Shown: positions 39,401-49,702 of the stretch, one piece after another
How positions within the stretch are numbered: the stretch's first letter is position 1
How the letters are laid out: every line of letters starts with the position of its first letter
NCBI RefSeq assembly: GCF_000003815.2
Contig: NC_049979.1
Coordinates: 20,722,759 to 20,786,758 of the forward strand
Direction of reading: 5' to 3'
Length of the DNA stretch: 64,000 nucleotides
DNA from: Branchiostoma floridae
Taxonomy: Eukaryota; Chordata; Leptocardii; Amphioxiformes; Branchiostomatidae
The notes under the pieces: model-generated
What the model saw: only the letters and a program-made list of their open reading frames with translations
Told to the model about the DNA's origin: nothing
The model's database searches: none
Made by a program: the position numbers and the translations under genes

Positions 39401-39809
39401 AATTTGAATAATCACATTTGAGAATCTGCACCCCTCAATTGTGATATAACCTTAGTTTGTAAGTGATTTTCCTTGAAAGTGGTCTGTATCAAAACAAAAT
39501 CTTCAAACTTGCTACACAGACAAAATGATAATTTTTTCCCCAGCATTTTCTAGTTTTGAAACGCATTGGGCTTTCATACCTCACAGATGGACGATGTATC
39601 TTCCTGTCTTTTGAACATATGGTACATCTAATAGCTATGGCATCGTTAGGCGATATTTTGACTTAACTGTTAAACAAGGCACACATTTTAGTCTGTGAGC
39701 TATAACTTGGCTGAATGGTAAAGAAGTATGTGTGATTTAGGGGGAGGGGGGCGTACACTTACCCCTCTTGAAGTTGTGTCCAGTTCCTCTCTGGGTGAGC
39801 AGTTGTCAT
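18411..39809 (-). CDS. IQ-motif protein with exon-encoded helical repeats
   Basis: Exons on the minus strand, 5' to 3': 39763-39809, 36428-36574, 34888-34986, 32522-33140, 30409-30443 and 30230-30308 (either side of a gap), 29378-29625 (cut by a gap), 28724-28843, 27657-27803, 26415-26566, 24853-25057, 23285-23431, 21051-21171, 20160-20272, 19516-19610, 18411-18474. All intact junctions agree in phase. The protein starts MTTAHPERNWTQLQEG. Next come a basic segment, an acidic stretch (DEDSYDSGESSDED), a Pro/Tyr-rich tract, and an IQ motif (AIQKTFRGYSTRK) that should bind calmodulin or EF-hand light chains. Six or more amphipathic repeats follow, such as YVDSLIEEMMEEELVPDILI. It ends KEWLGKLNVSPR. 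No signal peptide or membrane span. I do not recognise the family; a ciliary or cytoskeletal scaffold is inferred. Confidence 0.8.
18511..19014 (-). mobile_element. tRNA-derived SINE
   Basis: On the minus strand the element begins with a tRNA-like head: A-box-like TAGCACAGTGGC (18992-19003) and B box GGTTCGAATCC (18950-18960). The body follows and the element ends in a poly-A tract, seen as T(15+) on the plus strand near 18511-18528. TATTAC flanks both ends, a likely target duplication. It sits in the last intron of the IQ-motif gene in the gene's own orientation. Confidence 0.8.
19799..19975. repeat. 58-bp tandem repeat, three copies
   Basis: CCAATCAGGCCA recurs at 19808, 19866 and 19924, a 58-bp period, followed each time by AAACCTGTTACACAGT. 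It lies in the intron between the 20160 and 19516 exons. Each unit contains a CCAAT word, which may be coincidence. Confidence 0.8.
20487..20897. mobile_element. Foldback MITE cluster
   Basis: ATACAACACGGTGTATTCCG (20487-20506) is matched by its exact reverse complement at 20592-20611 around a GC-rich core. Directly adjacent, ATTTATGTCATACC (20615-20628) pairs with GGTATGACATAAA near 20877. These are two nested or abutting inverted-repeat elements in an intron. Confidence 0.7.
22700..23110. repeat. Diverged intronic direct repeats
   Basis: GGTGCTGAACATGCCTTCCA occurs near 22705 and again near 23051, followed by related text (CATGCTA). Between them a unit of about 48 bp containing GTTATAACGAAC occurs twice in tandem (about 22845-22920). 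No coding content. Confidence 0.6.
24536..24680. mobile_element. Short MITE-like element with 23-bp inverted ends
   Basis: GCCTCTGTGAAAATGAAAGC at 24536 and the reverse complement at 24658-24680 match with one difference over 23 bp. The interior is rich in AGACGC words. It is intronic and non-coding. Confidence 0.7.
25409..25443. repeat. Hexamer microsatellite (CTGTAT)n
   Basis: About five copies of a CTGTAT hexamer. They are followed to about 25600 by a GC-richer block (CGGCGTAACACACCAGCTTC) that looks like a dispersed repeat but cannot be classified here. Confidence 0.75.
26836..27084 (-). mobile_element. 3' fragment of a non-LTR retrotransposon
   Basis: The 82-residue frame includes RPRGCPKGRWEDQI and REYAQDRPTWREL. 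These follow the C-terminal pattern found after the reverse transcriptase of many animal LINEs (RPRGRPKxRWxD, then AxDRxxWR). Nothing of the catalytic domain is present. It lies in an intron, in the same orientation as the host gene, next to a MITE. Confidence 0.65.
27157..27591. mobile_element. hAT-like MITE with 8-bp target duplication
   Basis: The ends TAGCCTGGGTACCATCCG and CGGATGGTACCCAGGCTA are inverted, with further similarity inward. GAATTGAT lies directly outside both ends (27149-27156 and 27592-27599), an 8-bp duplication as made by hAT transposases. The interior repeats TATACAGTCGCTTCT twice near the left end. No coding frame. Confidence 0.85.
29192..29377. other. Assembly gap (186 N)
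   Basis: A run of 186 N cuts the 3' end of the IQ-gene exon that starts at 29625. The exon's donor site is hidden. Confidence 1.
30309..30408. other. Assembly gap (100 N)
   Basis: Exactly 100 N, often a placeholder for unknown length. It separates YIHPDQHKPSY from HEAPLADPSQAATAIQKTF in the IQ-motif gene, so the two pieces may be one exon or two. Confidence 1.
32003..32143 (+). CDS. Possible first exon of a nested plus-strand gene
   Basis: ATG in a good context (ACAATGG) opens a 47-residue frame starting MDSRDQRIDAYKFNDIYRVS and ending QAKMQ at a strong donor, CAG|GTACGT. It lies in an intron of the minus-strand IQ gene, and no coding frame on the minus strand explains it. I found no convincing downstream exon on the plus strand, so the gene, if real, is nested, very short, or partly decayed. 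Product unknown. Confidence 0.35.
33141..34887. other. Intron of the IQ-motif gene
   Basis: No feature beyond short simple runs, including T(12) near 34626. The minus-strand frame at 34402-34818 crosses low-complexity sequence and shows no family motif. Confidence 0.5.
38930..39180 (-). mobile_element. Relic of a Penelope-like retroelement 3' end
   Basis: On the minus strand, about 39015-38950 encodes ESYWIRQLRTLHPEGLN. This matches the tail of GIY-YIG endonucleases in Penelope-like elements (ExxWIxxLxTLxPxGLN). The adjacent plus-strand sequence has a small inverted repeat, GGACGTTATATGAAACGTCC. The frame decays soon after (stop codons). It lies in the long first intron of the IQ-motif gene. 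Confidence 0.5.
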
Positions 39810-40639
39810 ATTGCATTACACTGTTTCATATCAATGTCAAACGCACTATAGAAAATGTAGAACTCAGAAGATACGCTGTCAAATCAAACCGCCATTTTCT
39901 GTCCCACCAAAACAAACTTGCCCGGAAAGTCGCGACGCTGTCCCGTTGTCATGGCTCACTCGACAACCACATCATGAAGTTTTAATGTGAACCAGAGTCT
40001 CAGTCACGTTCTTTAGCTCTGTTAGCGATGTCTTTGGGCTGTCAGTTCCACTACAGTGACATATGGGTCCCCGGGAGGGACATTTGATACGGTGTGAGGG
40101 AGGTACTTGAGTCTTGGGTTCCAAAAACACAAAAATATCCGGAAAGTTTACTCACTAAGGGTGCTATCCCAGCAGGCCATTGTGCAGATTCGTCCACTTA
40201 AGTTATGGGGGTTACTTGTATTGTGTGCAATGAAAACGTTTCAAGTTTCTAGTTTATCTTGGGCTGTTTTATATTTTTATCGGCAGAGCGTTACTGAAAT
40301 GAATAACCTCGTCATTTCTTTAACGTTATATGTGACGAAGTTTGCACTTAACGTAACTTTTCTTTTACATTTCCACCCCCTGCCATGGATAAGGCAGTGG
40401 AATATTCAATTGCAACAGGTGAACAGATCTGAAAACAATTGCATGTTATGCACTTGAATTAAACTCTCTTTACATGCGTAACCCCGAGAGAAATATTCTT
40501 TTGAGCAAATGAAGCAAAACTACTCAATCTCCTTTATTTTCCTTTGTATTGTTTTTTATTGCAACATATATTTACAAAACATGGTGGCATGGGTGGCGAC
40601 ACACTCAAGTCGTAACATACATTAGACTAGTTCCTCCAC
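39810..40639. other. Upstream region of the IQ-motif gene
   Basis: No coding gene. GTTGTCATGGCTCAC at 39945-39959, about 135 bp upstream of the minus-strand start codon, loosely resembles an RFX X-box. CCGGAAAG nearby is ETS-like. Both are weak inferences. Confidence 0.3.
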
Positions 40640-43020
40640 CGATGACGAATACAAGCACATGGGTAAATAAATACATGAAGACAAAACAAAAGAACAAATA
40701 AGCAAAGCATCGAGACATAATTTACAAATGAAAAGTCTTCGGTATCGAAGCAATTGGTATCTAACGTTACCAAGAAAGTTTGCACCAAGGAGGTTTGCAC
40801 ATACATTAATATTTGGAGATTTTGGCCGAGGACAGAAAGGAAGACCATTTAAATGCAACTACTAAAGATTGTCCATATCAAAACCCACCCGTCTTTTTTT
40901 TAATTGCCGATGAGGGAAGCTCTCTGTTGATGAGTGTCGTTTGGGCAGTGTAGCAGAAAGTGACAAATGCTTTCACATGGGTTACCACAAGTTCAAGCTG
41001 GGCTAACAACAAGATTACGGATGCATGAGCAAATTCTGATTTAAACTGTGGGTACCAAGACAAAAACATGAGAGTAAAGCGCAGGGGTAACGGGGGACCG
41101 AAGTAAAAAAAAAAGAAGAAGGACGGGCCGGGGCGCACAGATTTGATCAATTTTGTTCTGACTGACATGCTTTTAAATAGTGAAGGCTCAACGAGCGATC
41201 GGCTCGGCATAGTCTGGTTGTTCCAATGGTAAGTAGCGTAGCGAACAAGAGATCTTTTGAAACGATTTGTATCACATATCGTTATGGGTATATGACTATT
41301 TTGTTTGTTGCGTAGATCGTAGTGAGTGGAGTCAAAACCAAAATGTGGTATCAATTCTACCGTGTAAATAACTGTGGAACCAGTCAAGAATTGGCCCTAC
41401 CACCCTGTTTCGTTGTAGCTTAAATATCAATCCTTGATGCCAATATAAGGGCAAACAAGTTTTAAGAAACGGTTAGCAACATTGTCCCATCCATACGCTT
41501 TGGAGATATCTATCTCAGAAATATACAATTCTACCTCAGCAGCTGAGGTTTCAAAATCGAAAAGATGTACACCAGTCAGATAATCAAAGCGCAGTAGGCA
41601 GGCATTAGCGTCGTCAATTACTGGCTGGAGAGAAAAGTATTTGTTGAATCTAGAACTGAGTCTAGATCTATTACAGGGGTGATAAATAAGTCCTCGGCCT
41701 CACCTAGAAATTATAAGCACAACTCAGATTTCGAACCCTAGTTGTCAAGTATAAAGTCTTTTATGAATGTGTACCGAAATTCAAGTTATTATGATCAAGG
41801 AGGTTAAAAAAAACTCATTGTTATGATCATTAGCAGGCGACACCCAGTAACGGTAGGTAAGAGCAAGAAGGAGAAAAAAACATGGACGCCAGAGGTGCGC
41901 AGGTTAACTTGCGCTGCTTAAAGCCAGTCACACGCTTCTTTTTACTTGAAATGCGAATGGAATCATTATCAAACATTTTGGCAATGTCTTTAAAGAATTT
42001 ACAGCATGGAGAACTCGACCCACACATGTCTGATCACAATTCACCCTTGTTTCTCTCGCCACTTACCTACTGATTTTCAAGAAGACGTGACCTGGAAAGT
42101 AATGACTGCAATGATTTGAAATTTAGAGGGTATTGATAAAAGGCTTCATACAAGTTAAGTTCTGCCTTGAGTTGTGATTATTATTTCTGGGTGAGGCCGA
42201 GAATTTTTCCCTTGTAACAACGTACTTAACAATGTGCCACCATGCCAAATATTTTTCTGCCAGTGGTAGAGTGATAAAGGATTTATTTAACGAGTTTTAT
42301 TTCTTATTTTACGATAGGAGGCCCAGAATGAGAGACTGTCAAACAATTAACATTTTTGTGTGTATCTTATCTCTTTTGTTCATTAGTCTTCGCAGCTGGG
42401 CGACATCCAGGGCTTATCGCGGGGTATAACAGTGATGTTTCTGTGTGGAACACATTTACTTTCAGTCTCAATAATAAGGTTAACTGACATGTTATTGGTT
42501 TCGTCAACGGTATTGCATTGGCAAACTTCAAACCATTTGGGTCTGTACAGGTTTTTGCAAGAATGGCTTGATCAGTTTTGGTGTAGCCCCAGACTGTTCG
42601 GAATATGGGAGCTTAATAGATTAACTTGGGAGCTTAATAGATAAGTTAGAATTAATGATGATGGGGCAATGGTGGCACCCAGACAGAGGAGAAAGCACAG
42701 AGGCTGATAGGACTAAATTGGAAGCATCTGCGAATAAGATATCAATTAGCGAATGCGAGCGAGTTAAATCGCACATCGGTTCCTTCATCATTTGCTTTAT
42801 ACTTAAGACTCAACATTTCTGAGAAGTCCATTTTGAACCAATTGACGTGTTAGGGTCAAGAGGCCACCAAGCGTGTTTGGCTTTAAAGTCCCCTGTGGTG
42901 ATAATTGTATAACATTGTGAAGCCCCAGCTGTCAAAACGTAATCACGAAACGAATCAACAGAGAATGAGTCTTGCGCAGGTGGCCGGTATACGTAGTTAG
43001 CCTGGGTTTACACAATCTCT
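40640..43020 (-). mobile_element. Decayed non-LTR retrotransposon (LINE)
   Basis: Reading the minus strand from high to low coordinates: near 42905-42840 lies TTGDFKAKHAWW, matching the GDFNAKH block of LINE endonucleases. Near 41650-41440 lies FNKYFSLQPVIDD then ISKAYGWDNVANRFLK, the start of a reverse transcriptase domain. Near 41330-41220 lies YDLRNKQN then FKRSLVRYATYHWN, the C-terminal YxLRN...FxxRxxxxWN pattern. The polymerase core between 41440 and 41350 is missing and the frames contain stops. It is an old, internally deleted copy. Confidence 0.7.
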
Positions 43021-43096
43021 CGCTGGCTGGGGTTAATGGCCTCCTCTAGATGGTGGCAACTGTAAGGCTGGCCGCTAGGAGCGCGATTTTAATCAG

Positions 43097-43375
43097 GCTA
43101 GCCGGTAGTCACTTAAGGTAGCAGAACACAGTTTTCCGCCTATAGAGTTTCTTATTGTTAAGGGCCAGAAGGTGACTGGCTTCGACGCGGAAAAACATGA
43201 AGTAGAGTGCACTTTAGGAATACCAAAAACGGATATGTTCGAGTTCAGAGTACATACAAGCCACAAAATATTGAAAAACGGCAAATACGTCGGCGTATCG
43301 CCTTCTCAAGCCCACTTTGAAACGTCGCTCTGCGGAGGTCAGCCGGCTCGCACCAGAAGAGTAGTTGCGTAATGG
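43097..43375 (+). other. Open segment, nature unclear
   Basis: A frame of about 66 residues (TGFDAEKHEVECTLGIPKTD and onward) is open here between the LINE relic and the first channel gene. It has no clear splice acceptor, and its donor side does not match the phase of the 43690 exon. It may be a repeat fragment. I recognise no domain. Confidence 0.25.
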
Positions 43376-43689
43376 GGCGCATTTATACACGAAATAGAGA
43401 ACGTTTACAATCCAAATCATACAGTCAAAGACATTTTAAATGTTCAAAGACATTTGGGAATCCATGCGTTCTGAGATTCGTTTTATCTCGCGGATCGATG
43501 AAGTGGTCAATGTGGTGTTGTAGTGGGTAAGGCTCACAGTGAAGAAAGAGTTCAAATTTCGTGGTACGATGTGGAGTCCTCACAGCATACGTACACCTCC
43601 GGACGCCATCTTGTCATTCAACTCAACAAAGTATTCAGGTTTTTCACAGCCTTCATATTGTATAATTGTATCTTGCTTTGTCCTTTCAG

Positions 43690-46600
43690 CAAGGAATACC
43701 GAGGCCGAAAGTGATTCTTCAACATCCAAGACCTTCCAGTGTACCAGGGAATACGAAGGCAAATGAAGAGAAATCGTCGAATGACAAGAAAGGGAAACAG
43801 ACGGTTTCACAGCTGAGCAAGCAGTTCTGTGACGCCACGACATGTCACGGACTGAACCGTATCGGGTCGGCGCAGTCCACGGCGGCTCGCCTGATGTGGC
43901 TCGCGCTCGTGCTGACCGCTGCCGCCTTGACCATGTGGCAGGGGAGCAGACTGTTGACCAAATACATGTTATATCCCGTGCAGGTCAAGGTCAACATCGT
44001 CGTGAACAACAGGCTCGTGTTCCCCTCGGTAACCGTCTGCAATCAGAACAGACTCAGGAAGTCGAAGTTGAACGGATCACGTTTCGAGCCCCTCATAGAG
44101 ATCGACGACGAAACTATCGGATCGGTTGACTTCCTGGAGATGGACAGCCAGGACGGACCGCTAGATGGCCTAGATGCGACAAATAGATCCAGGAGATCGA
44201 CAGATTCAGACGGACCGGAGTCCGCGATGCAGATGCTGGAAAAACGACGTCAGATGCTGAAACGGAAAACCAGAGCTACTTCCCCCTGCCCCAAGGCTCC
44301 CGTGAGTGGGGTAGATATAGTTTGTGTGGACGTCAAGCACTCGATGGACAATGCCTCCGAGGGCTGTGCTCAAATAGGCATGCAGCTATGTTCATACCAT
44401 CAACTCCGAACGGCGCACGCTAGAGGCATCCGCGATCCGCTGCCGCTGGAGCAAGGCAACTCCTGGCGTTTCTTCAGTCGTCCCGGATGGGACGTCACTC
44501 TTCAGTCCGAATGTGGACCTCGCTATGAGAACGTCGTGGATGAATGTTACGATGGCATGTTCCCACACACTCCTCGTGCGGGGACTGAGGGATTCCTGTA
44601 CTGCTGTAACAAGGAGTTCATCGTGACCGACGAAACCTTCACCGATCATCAGCAAGCAAAACAGGCCTGCGATGATCAAGGGTTTCAATTGTGCTGGCCT
44701 CAACAGCTCAAGAAGATTTTTACGGATGGGTTTCGGGGTGAGACATGGGGCTTTGTCAGTGATCCGACGAGACAAGCACACCTCAGTCCGTGCGGCTGCC
44801 GACCACAAAAGATGTGCTACCAGTTCACGTACGGCTACGTACTGAAGACCAGACGAAACATGCCAGCATACTGTTGTCAGCAAACATACGCATTCCAAGA
44901 CGTGGACTCTTCTCTGCAAAACCGCGCTGCCGACACATGCTCATCAAAGAACTTTAAATTATGCCCCATCCAACGATTGGTAGACGTACACAAAGCAGGA
45001 ATCCGATTTGACAACTGGGGCTGGGTGAAGCACCCCGGTAGAATTGCTCTCCTTGGCGAACGGTGTGAAGAGAGCAACGATACGGAATGCTATCAGCAAC
45101 GTGTGGCTTACTTGGACGACCAACCTGAAAGCACTAATAAATCTCATTGCTGTTCACCAATGATTGCCATCTTTAATGACCGGTTTCAAGACGAAGATGA
45201 TGCATCAAACTCCTGTGATCGACAAGGCCTTCAGCTTTGCACTCTCTCTCAGCTGGTGACAGCTTATCGCAGAGATACCCCGATTGAAGACTTCGGTTGG
45301 GCAGCCGACACCAGAGACGGCACCTACCAAGTCATCGTCACCAAGTGCAGCTCAGGCCCGAACTGTTACAACCCGATACCTGTTACTCCTGGTGACAGAT
45401 TCCCAGCATATTGCTGCCAATATGTGGAGGCGAAGATCGCTATACCACCAAGAACACAGTGTACCAACATATTTAGGGGCTGTAGCGAGCCTCTAGGTAT
45501 GGAAGATGGTCGAATCTTGGATCAACAGATCACTGCTTCCTCCAGTATGGGTAGAAACGGCACGCTGCCATACCAAGGCCGCTTGAACGGGTGGGGTGCC
45601 TGGTGGGCCGATACCATTTCAGATAGCAATCTGGGCAGCAATGAGTGGTTCCAAGTTGATTTACTGAAGCCGATGTATGTGACGGGACTGATGACGCAAG
45701 GGGTGCGGAAGGGCTTCATCATAACCTACAAGCTTTTGTACAGCAACGATTCTGCTGGTCCGTGGATTGTGTACATGGACAAGAGCAGTAACCGGGATGA
45801 GTTGTTCAAAGGCGTAACCCGTCTGGGTGAAACGAGCCACCAGCATTTCGCCTACCCGATCTTGACGAGGTACGTCAGGTTACAGCCTCACTTCTTGTCC
45901 CACAAGTACGCCACCCTGAGGATGGAACTGGTCGGCTGCGACCCCGAGACGTGTGCCGATCCTAGGAGCACGGACGAGCGTGGGGTGGTGAACGTATCAT
46001 TGGACTGCCAGGGACGGGACTGCTACGTGGGCAACGGGGAGAACTATCGAGGGACGAAAGGAACGACGGAATCTGGAAGAGGCTGTCAGCAATGGGCGCG
46101 ACATGACCCACACCCACACTGTAACGTCACCAGTGACACCTATCCAGCAGCGTGTCTCGTAAACGACTATTGCCGCAACCCGGACGGCCGACCAGGCGGG
46201 CCGTGGTGCTTCACCAAGGACCCGGACGTTCCGTGGGAATCCTGCGGCGTCGGAAAATGCACACTGCAGGAAAACGAGGTCTTAGACAAAGCTGCGTGGA
46301 GAGGGTACATTGAAAAATCGAACACCTCCGACAACAGTGACCTGTCCGAAATCCTTCCTCCGGCCACTCGACAGGAGCTGCGGAAGCTTGGACATCAGAA
46401 GAACGACTTCATCCTGCAGTGTAGCTTCGACAAACAGCCATGCTCACCTGACGACTTTATCATGTCACAAGATGCAAAGTAAGATTCGTTTATTTTCCAT
46501 AAAATGACGTGTTATCTTACGGTTAATTGCTGTTGGATGTCGTCTGCTTGAGATAGGTTCTCTTTTCCAGTTTCTAATAGAGTCTATCATCTCGCCTGTT

Positions 46601-47541
46601 CTTTCTGTAGGTACGGCAACTGCTACACATTCAACAGCGGTACCAATGGAGTGGTGCGCACAACTACCAGGTCAGGAACTAGCTATGGTCTTAAACTTAC
46701 CCTAAACGCCGAGTCAGCAGAATATTTGGGTCTCTTCGGACAAAGGGTGGGCGCTAGGGTCACCCTCCATCCGGTCAACTCCACTGCCTTCCCGGACACG
46801 GAGGGCATCGACGCTCCTCCCGGAACTGCCTCGTCCATCTCGGTGAGACAGGTGGTCATCACTCGCACGCCTTGGCCGTACGGACAGATGGACTGTACCA
46901 ACAACAACGACGACTACATGTCGCTGTACAGCGGGAAGATCTACACCCTGCGTATGTGTGAGAACACCTGCTTACAGTGCGCCATCATCAACCGGTGCCA
47001 CTGCGCCACTGACATGATCGACCTCACACGAAAGAAGGCCATCAGAGAATGCTCCCCGTTGTTTGCCAACTCCACTGTCCCCGTATGCAACATCGCTAAA
47101 TCGCGAGTTCAAGCGTGCGTCAGGGGCTTGTGGAAGCGTTTCCAGCGAGGGGAACTCGAATGTAAGTGTGACCAGGCCTGCAAAGATGAAATATTCGAGC
47201 TCAGCCTTTCGTCCTCCTTGTGGCCGTCCGACCGGTTCGTTCCGTACATCTTGAGAGACCTGCACATGATCCAGGACATCCGGAGAAACAACCTTCCGCG
47301 GAGTATGCAGGAGGTGAGGGACAACCTGGTCCGGGTCGAGATTTCCTACAAGGAGCTGAACTACGAAAGCATCGCGGAAGAGTGGAACTACAAAGAAGAG
47401 AACCTCCTCGGAGACATGGGCGGTCTACTGGGCTTTTACATAGGCGTATCTATCATCACCATTTGTGAGTTCGTCGACTACGTCCTGGATCTGCTTGGAC
47501 TACTCTGCAGAAAAATCAAAAGAAGCATAAAGAGAAGGTGA
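43690..47541 (+). CDS. DEG/ENaC channel with Link-like, discoidin and kringle insert
   Basis: Coding exons 43690-46478 and 46611-47541 (1239 residues). The first exon is unresolved: an in-frame ATG at 43666 lies in the acceptor tract TCCTTTCAG and is rejected. Order: cytoplasmic HG gating motif (TTCHGLNRIG), TM1 (43888-43956), post-TM1 block FPSVTVCNQN, two furin-type sites (RSRR 44185-44196, RKTR 44263-44274), and four Cys-rich Link-like modules (44285-45420). Then come discoidin/F5-8C (about 45460-45955), kringle (46018-46260), the ENaC motif LQCSFDKQPCSPDDF, YGNCYTFN, the palm, and TM2 with filter GVS (47443-47451). It is probably an amiloride-family Na+ channel subunit in the plasma membrane. 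The modules sit in the finger region. A close paralog lies downstream. Confidence 0.85.
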
Positions 47542-47544
47542 TTG

Positions 47545-47568
47545 AACAACAACAACAACAACAACAAC
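47545..47568. repeat. (AAC)n microsatellite
   Basis: About eight AAC triplets immediately after the channel gene's stop codon, in its 3' UTR. Confidence 0.9.
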
Positions 47569-47641
47569 TAAACTTTAGAACTTTTGGCAATGACGGTAAC
47601 TGGTACTTTAACATTTTCGACAATTTATTTTTGAATGATCG

Positions 47642-47947
47642 ATAGGGTATCAGTAGAATGCATTCCTCACATTCCTAAATGGACAAAGCCCAAATTTCTC
47701 TTCCAATGTTCTGCTTTATAATTATTTATCTCCCACTTTGTCCAGTCCCCTTTTCCTCTGAGGATCAAACACTCATCCAGAGGGCGTTACACCTTCGTGT
47801 TGACACGAGGGTATCTTGAGCTAATATCCCCAGACTTTTTTTACATTCTTTGAACTAAGCTAGCCTTGTTAAAGATTTCATGGGTGAAAATAGGCCCAAA
47901 GACAATGTTGTTTGGCCTTTCAGGAATGCATTCTACTGACTCCCTAT
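47642..47947. mobile_element. MITE with 26-bp inverted ends
   Basis: ATAGGGTATCAGTAGAATGC at the left end pairs with GCATTCTACTGACTCCCTAT at the right end with a few mismatches. It overlaps a second foldback. Confidence 0.7.
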
Positions 47948-48276
47948 ATACTAAATGAAATACGCAATGTACAGATACTAGTAACTCTCTCATGATGTAA
48001 GAAGTGCAGAAGATTATAGGCCCTTGAATTTAACAAGCTAAGAGAAGCTTTCCATATGATCATGACTCGTCATGATTTTTTCAGATGACGCTATTGTAAA
48101 AGATAGTTGTGGAGGAAAATCTGCTCGCAACTACTGTTTTCTAGGTTTGAGCTATTGTCACCCTTAAGATCGTTAAAATGGCAGATTCAAGAAATGTGAA
48201 GAAGTCTGGGGGTATTGCTCAAGATACTCTCCTGTCAAGAATAACGCCCTCCGGCTGGGTGTTTGGTCCTAAGTAG
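47756..48276. repeat. Second inverted repeat overlapping the MITE
   Basis: The block at about 47756-47836 (GAGGATCAAACACTCATCCA to CCCCAGACTT) recurs inverted at about 48205-48276 (AAGTCTGGGGGTATTGCTCA to GTTTGGTCCT). The overlap with 47642-47947 suggests one element inserted in another or a composite end. Confidence 0.65.
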
Positions 48277-49333
48277 CTGTTGGAACGGCAACACTTTGAG
48301 ATGTGATCGGTAGAAGTCGCTTCTACACTGTACTGAGGTACCGATGCAGTTGTGAAGGGGTGTGGGCTTAATGTTATGAGTCTTTACATGTTGGACCACT
48401 TGAGCTTGATCTTATGGATGACAATTTCTACAAGAATATTCCTTGCAGTATTAAAACAAGCTGCTAAGGAGCTCAAAACTGCTTCTTTTCGACCCCAAAA
48501 GCTATGTATCTGCCGCCCAAAAGGCAAGTCCACAGCGCCCATATCCAGAGCGGGACGTATTAAAACTGGACGCCCAATGCAACCCACAGGGAAAGCTGCC
48601 AGGAGGCAAAAAACTTTAAATCTTCTCATTCCATATGAAGGCATATCATGAACAATACTTTGACAATACATATGCATCAAATGTACAATATATTTACTTG
48701 ACAATCGGGCAAATAAGAAAAGAAAATGAAACTATAGAATCTAAAGCATAGAATTGCCTTATATCGTTGGTCATTGTAAAAAGATGATGTTGTCCTTGCA
48801 AAGCAGCGCTAAATGATAATCTACGTCATCCTTAAGACAAAGACTGTGTGACCAAAGTATGTCGATCGTGATGTCATTAAGTATTAGCCAATCAGTGTGC
48901 GTGTTCGTACCTGTATCATGCATCGGACGTCAGGCATTGTATGTGTACTTTACGTTTGTTAGTTGGTTACTTTGTTTGTGGACAGGATGAGTCTATGGAA
49001 TACGAATTTTCAATAATTTGACATGAGTAAAAATGTCATTAGTGGAAACATCTGTTTTCCGGCCATATGATGAAGAATATGTTGAATTTGCCAGATAGTG
49101 AGCCTATCAATGAGGTGGTTTGATATCAGCGGTTTTGTAACACATGTGGGGATGACCACTGAATCATAACATAAAAGATAGGAAATATAACACACTAAAC
49201 AGTGTAGCGGGTCAGTTGTAATCGAGGCAGACTGAAGGAATAATTTCGTCCACAAACAAAGGAACTCCATGATGGTAAATTGTAAGAGATAAGTACCACT
49301 TTACGTGAAGTGCTTTACTTGATACGTGTTGAT

Positions 49334-49702
49334 TAGGAGTGGGTACCGGTACGGTGTACCGATGCAAAACCGGTTTTTCTTGTTGGCCCGGACCGGACAA
49401 ACGGGAACTGACAAAAATCATCAGTGGACCAAATGTCGGATCTAATAGAAAATGAACAGATCATGCCGGCACCTCGGTGGCTGGCGTTCATGTGTTTTGG
49501 GGCTTATTGGTCAAAGAAAATAGCAAGAGTGAAGTAGAGGAGAGCTAATAGTCATTTTCAGAGGCAGATTCCTTTGTAGTGAAATGGACCAATGTTTTGA
49601 GTCATTCACAAACAATTAGATTATAGGTCCGGACCTGGACCAGATCCTCTGGACCTGAAACGAACCTGTATCTGAATTATCTGTACCGGTACCGACCCCT
49701 AG
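49334..49702. mobile_element. MITE with GGTACCGGTAC ends
   Basis: TAGGAGTGGGTACCGGTAC at the left and GTACCGGTACCGACCCCTA at the right are inverted with two mismatches. The interior keeps GGACCGGA and GGTCCGGACC words. No clear target duplication could be read. Confidence 0.75.

Noticed and set aside
40878-41387. 169-codon minus frame as a host gene
   Set aside because: The motifs match the C-terminal part of a LINE reverse transcriptase and the flanking sequence is further LINE relic.
43666-43689. ATG extending channel 1 upstream (MYLALSFQ)
   Set aside because: These codons lie in a polypyrimidine tract ending in CAG, a typical acceptor. The paralog has an intron at the same place.
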